A stretch of DNA of 64,000 nucleotides from positions 45,843 through 109,842 of the forward strand of contig JAKOVL010000043.1 in NCBI GenBank assembly GCA_029782095.1. Reading direction: 5' to 3'. Below the pieces are notes generated by a model. It searched no databases and had not been told where the DNA came from. It saw only the letters and a list, made by a program, of their open reading frames with translations. Numbering within the stretch: the stretch's first letter is position 1; each line of letters begins with the position of its first letter. The position numbers and the translations under genes were made by a program. Positions 61,656 to 64,000 of this stretch are shown piece after piece. The DNA comes from Bacillota bacterium. GTDB lineage: Bacteria; Bacillota; Dethiobacteria; DTU022.

Positions 61656-63455
61656 ATGAAAAAAATACTGTCCGGTTTAGCAGATAGATTAAAAAAAGCG
61701 GCTCTTTTTGTAAAAGAGCACTTAATCAAAATAATGACCTTTCTAAAAAACCTAAAACGGAAATACATAATTATCGGAATAGTGGGCCTAGTGATCCTGG
61801 CCGGCGGCGTCTATGCCGCGATCTCGCTTCTGCAGATCGCCAATTTGGAAAGAATATTATTGGATCAGGATGATTTTTCCAGCGGTGTGGAATACAGTGT
61901 TGACGAAGAATTCCCCGAAAATATTGTCAATATTGCTATTCTGGGTTTTGACCGCAATGCTGAACGGGAGGAATATTCATTCTTATTCCTACCTGACTTT
62001 CTCGCCGTAATAACAATCAATTTTGAGACTGACGAAGTGGCATTTGTGAGGGTGCTGCGTGATTCATACGTGCCGATCAGTGTCACCGGAGTTAAAGACA
62101 AGATCAACCACTCCTATTATCACGGTTACATGCACGGCAGCGGTCCGGACCGCGACGCAAACGGCCTTAAGTGCACTCTCGATACCCTGAGCACGGTCCT
62201 CGGAGGGATTCCGATTCAATACTATGTATCCGTAGATATGGATGGCCTGGCATACATGGTTGATGCCCTGGGCGGCGTAGAGCACAGAGTAAAAGAAAAT
62301 CTCTACGACAAGTATGGCAACCGTATCTTGAAAAAGGGAGTACACCATTTTTCAGGAGAAGAATTTGTTTTATACGTACGCCATCGTGACGATAATACCG
62401 GCCAGGATGTGGGCAGAGCTTATCGACAGTTTGATATCCTGGAAGATTTATTTGAAAGTGTCCGCGACAAAGGCATGCTAAAAAATATTCCCACTTTCTT
62501 TAAAGTATATCGCGATTATATCAATACCAATTTGACCCTGAAGCAGGTTGCGGCTCTAGCTTATTATGCCAGAAATATTGATCCGACCGACGATATGTTT
62601 TACTGTTTAGATGGCACCAGCCAGACCAAGGACGGCATCTGGTACTGGGTGCTCGATCAGGCCCAGCGTGTCCGGCTGATCCGGGAGGTATTCGGCATTA
62701 CCGTTGCCGCCTGGCCGCAGGAGGTTCTCACCGATACGCCGCCGCCGCCGCTGAAGTTTTTTGAATACAAAATACGCTTCGACAAGAACGGAAACCCGTC
62801 GGTGGAGCTCACCTGGGAGCCTGGAGACGGGAAAAAGGTGGTTTACGAGCTGTACCGCGACGGCGAACTGCTTGAAGAGCTGGAAGGCGTCACCTACTAT
62901 ACCGATAAAGACGTGGAGCTGGGCGATACCTATAACTATACCCTGGTGGTGCGGCACTACCGGGCCAAGGGTGACCCGCACGGCCTCACCGTGTACGTTG
63001 CCCCACCGCAGGTGGAAGTGCCGGACGTGGTCGGCATGACAGAAAAGGAAGCCCAGAAGTTGATTGAAAATGCGGGGCTGGATTTCGTGCACGCTGAAGA
63101 GTTCAGCGATAAAGTGCCGAAGGGTATTGTGATCAAGACAGTGCCGGTCGCCGGTACCGAGGTGGAGCCGGGCAGCGCGGTGACCGTGGTGGTATCCCTG
63201 GGCCCTGTGCCTGAAAAACAGATACCTGATGCTGATCGTATAATTGGAAAGACTGAAGACCAAGTTAGGAGAATTCTGGAAGAGCTCAACTTGAATCTAC
63301 GAATTGAAACAATAAAAAAAGAGTATAAAGAAGGTTTTGAGGATGGTCAGGTGTATAAAATAGTACCGGCCCCCGGGCAGACTGTAAGATACGGTGACAC
63401 TGTCACTATTTATGTATCAAAAGGCCCAGAAGAGCCTGTAGATCCAGGTGAATAA
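61656..63455 (+). CDS. LytR-CpsA-Psr ligase with fibronectin-III-like and two PASTA domains
   Basis: LCP proteins move lipid-linked glycans onto peptidoglycan or protein at the outer face of the membrane. A basic N-terminus and one membrane helix (about residues 37-58) precede the LCP domain (about 90-300), with VNIAILGFDRN, the VLRDSYVPI arginine-aspartate motif and YVRHRDDNTGQDVGRAYRQ. A fibronectin-III-like domain follows (about 365-450), then two PASTA domains (about 453-520 and 525-595; VPDVVGMTEKEAQ, IPDADRIIGKTEDQ). PASTA domains bind wall muropeptides, so this protein may dock on peptidoglycan where glycan is attached. The fused architecture is unusual. Confidence 0.92.
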   Translation: MKKILSGLADRLKKAALFVKEHLIKIMTFLKNLKRKYIIIGIVGLVILAGGVYAAISLLQIANLERILLDQDDFSSGVEYSVDEEFPENIVNIAILGFDRNAEREEYSFLFLPDFLAVITINFETDEVAFVRVLRDSYVPISVTGVKDKINHSYYHGYMHGSGPDRDANGLKCTLDTLSTVLGGIPIQYYVSVDMDGLAYMVDALGGVEHRVKENLYDKYGNRILKKGVHHFSGEEFVLYVRHRDDNTGQDVGRAYRQFDILEDLFESVRDKGMLKNIPTFFKVYRDYINTNLTLKQVAALAYYARNIDPTDDMFYCLDGTSQTKDGIWYWVLDQAQRVRLIREVFGITVAAWPQEVLTDTPPPPLKFFEYKIRFDKNGNPSVELTWEPGDGKKVVYELYRDGELLEELEGVTYYTDKDVELGDTYNYTLVVRHYRAKGDPHGLTVYVAPPQVEVPDVVGMTEKEAQKLIENAGLDFVHAEEFSDKVPKGIVIKTVPVAGTEVEPGSAVTVVVSLGPVPEKQIPDADRIIGKTEDQVRRILEELNLNLRIETIKKEYKEGFEDGQVYKIVPAPGQTVRYGDTVTIYVSKGPEEPVDPGE

Positions 63456-63504
63456 GATTAAGTACTTTTGAACAATATTCAGTTCAAAACATCGAAAAGC
63501 ATGG

Positions 63505-63533
63505 GGCAACCCGTTATCGGGTTGCCTTTTTTT
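63505..63533 (+). terminator. Rho-independent terminator after the LCP gene
   Basis: GGCAACCCG (63505-63513), loop TTAT, CGGGTTGCC (63518-63526) and seven T (63527-63533): a perfect 9-bp stem. Confidence 0.95.
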
Positions 63534-63604
63534 CAACTATAATAATTACTCAGGCTGTATGGTTTGCAAAAGAATTAGCGCTTTTGCTCCTGCCCGGGCT
63601 AATT

Positions 63605-63642
63605 CCCTCTCCCCCGGCGGGAGAGGGCTGGGGTGAGGGGGG
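63605..63642. repeat. GC-rich interspersed repeat (CCCTCTCCC-type)
   Basis: A GC-rich element with the stem CCCTCTCCC (63605-63613) / GGGAGAGGG (63619-63627), followed by CTGGGGTGAGGGGGG. Closely similar sequences are common intergenic elements in many bacterial genomes (general recollection, not searched here). Confidence 0.6.
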
Positions 63643-63815
63643 AGATCCCTCTTTTAGCCGGTTGCCTGAGCAGTAACGTTAAGTTAATGAAAACACGGGA
63701 GAACTAGTCTTTTCCGATTTTCCCAGGATAGGCCAGTAAGTGAGAAAAACATTTTGTGGACAACCGGGCAAAGGGTAAAGATATTGGCATTCGCCTGGTG
63801 TTAAGGCAATTTAAT

Positions 63816-63844
63816 TTGACCGATGCGGCGGCGGATAATATAAT
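63816..63844 (+). promoter_or_regulatory. Near-consensus sigma-A promoter for the last gene
   Basis: TTGACC (63816-63821), 17-base spacer and perfect TATAAT (63839-63844). Transcription would begin near 63851. Confidence 0.82.
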
Positions 63845-63852
63845 AAGAGCAT

Positions 63853-63889
63853 GGACAAGGGCGCGGCTTACCGCGCCCGCATTCTGTCC
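63853..63889 (+). other. Structured 5' leader hairpin
   Basis: GGGCGCGG (63859-63866) / CCGCGCCC (63871-63878) with loop CTTA, inside an outer GGACA (63853-63857) / TGTCC (63885-63889) pairing. It lies at the very 5' end of the predicted transcript, 20 bases before the ATG. Confidence 0.5.
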
Positions 63890-63909
63890 GCCTAGAAAGA
63901 TGATCAACC

Positions 63910-64000
63910 ATGCGCCGCCGCAGTAAAACGGCCCTCGTAGTGCTTCTTGCCTTTGCCCTGTTTGCGGCCGCCCTGGCCGCCTTTTCCATCTACCTGCTCG
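63910..64000 (+). CDS. N-terminus of a membrane-anchored or secreted protein, cut by the window edge
   Basis: ATG 63910 opens 30 codons to the window end, encoding a basic start (M-R-R-R-S-K-T) and a long hydrophobic helix (residues 8-30), i.e. a signal anchor or signal peptide. The promoter 66 bases upstream supports a real gene. The ribosome site (AGAAAGA) is weak. The family cannot be told from this fragment. Confidence 0.65.
   Translation, partial: MRRRSKTALVVLLAFALFAAALAAFSIYLL

Noticed and set aside
10670..63455. Mobile element origin of the glycan locus (integrase, IS ends, attachment sites)
   Set aside because: No transposase, integrase or flanking direct repeats were seen; acquisition is suggested only by composition.

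Overview
The window looks like chromosomal DNA of an anaerobic, probably spore-lineage Firmicute (class Clostridia). Pointers are many TTG and GTG starts behind strong purine-rich ribosome binding sites, sigma-A type promoters with 17-base spacers, the gene order tsaE-tsaB-rimI-tsaD, a sortase, an LCP protein carrying PASTA domains, a 4-hydroxybutyryl-CoA dehydratase, and an S-layer-glycan-like gene set (rml genes, a WsaF-like protein and a WbaP/WsaP-like initiating transferase). Family calls come from reading motifs by eye; no database was searched. Species cannot be named. No tRNA, rRNA, CRISPR array, insertion sequence or phage gene was seen.

Region 1 (1-10.6 kb) is ordinary chromosome: the end of a 4-hydroxybutyryl-CoA dehydratase gene, a small lipoprotein, an orphan RND pump on the minus strand, the t6A tRNA-modification operon, a 685-base intergenic region with phased DnaA boxes, and murC.

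Region 2 (10.7-63.5 kb) is one very large surface-glycan locus, almost all on the plus strand. In order it holds: a lone GT4 N-domain and a sortase; a membrane trio (DUF2142-like protein, polyprenyl-phosphate GT2, GT39-like GT-C); a module of about 8 kb built round an unusual NeuB-SAF-cupin fusion with a HAD phosphatase, a CMP-sugar synthetase, a GT-B protein, a P-loop kinase and a PglK/MsbA-like exporter; two GT4 enzymes; an aminotransferase and a dehydrogenase-acetyltransferase fusion for a diacetamido-uronic acid; an AT-rich stretch with a GT4, a beta-propeller protein and a GT-B protein; a UDP-glucuronate epimerase and a pseudaminic acid pathway (pseB, pseC, pseH, pseG, pseI, SpsF-type nucleotidyltransferase) with an embedded ATP-grasp enzyme and an asparagine-synthetase-like enzyme; a ParB-like protein; a minus-strand GT4; and an rmlB-A-C-D / rhamnosyltransferase / WbaP-like block.

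The genes read as a pipeline: nucleotide sugars are made (two separate nonulosonic-acid-type modules, dTDP-L-rhamnose, a diacetamido-uronate, UDP-galacturonate), assembled on undecaprenyl phosphate by about ten glycosyltransferases, flipped by the ABC exporter, and attached to the wall or to surface protein by the LCP protein and perhaps the GT39-like enzyme. The most novel-looking part is the 19.2-27.2 kb module, a candidate pathway for an uncharacterised CMP-activated keto-sugar acid.

Region 3 (63.5-64 kb) has a strong terminator, a GC-rich interspersed repeat, a near-consensus promoter with a structured leader, and the first 30 codons of a membrane-anchored protein cut by the window edge.
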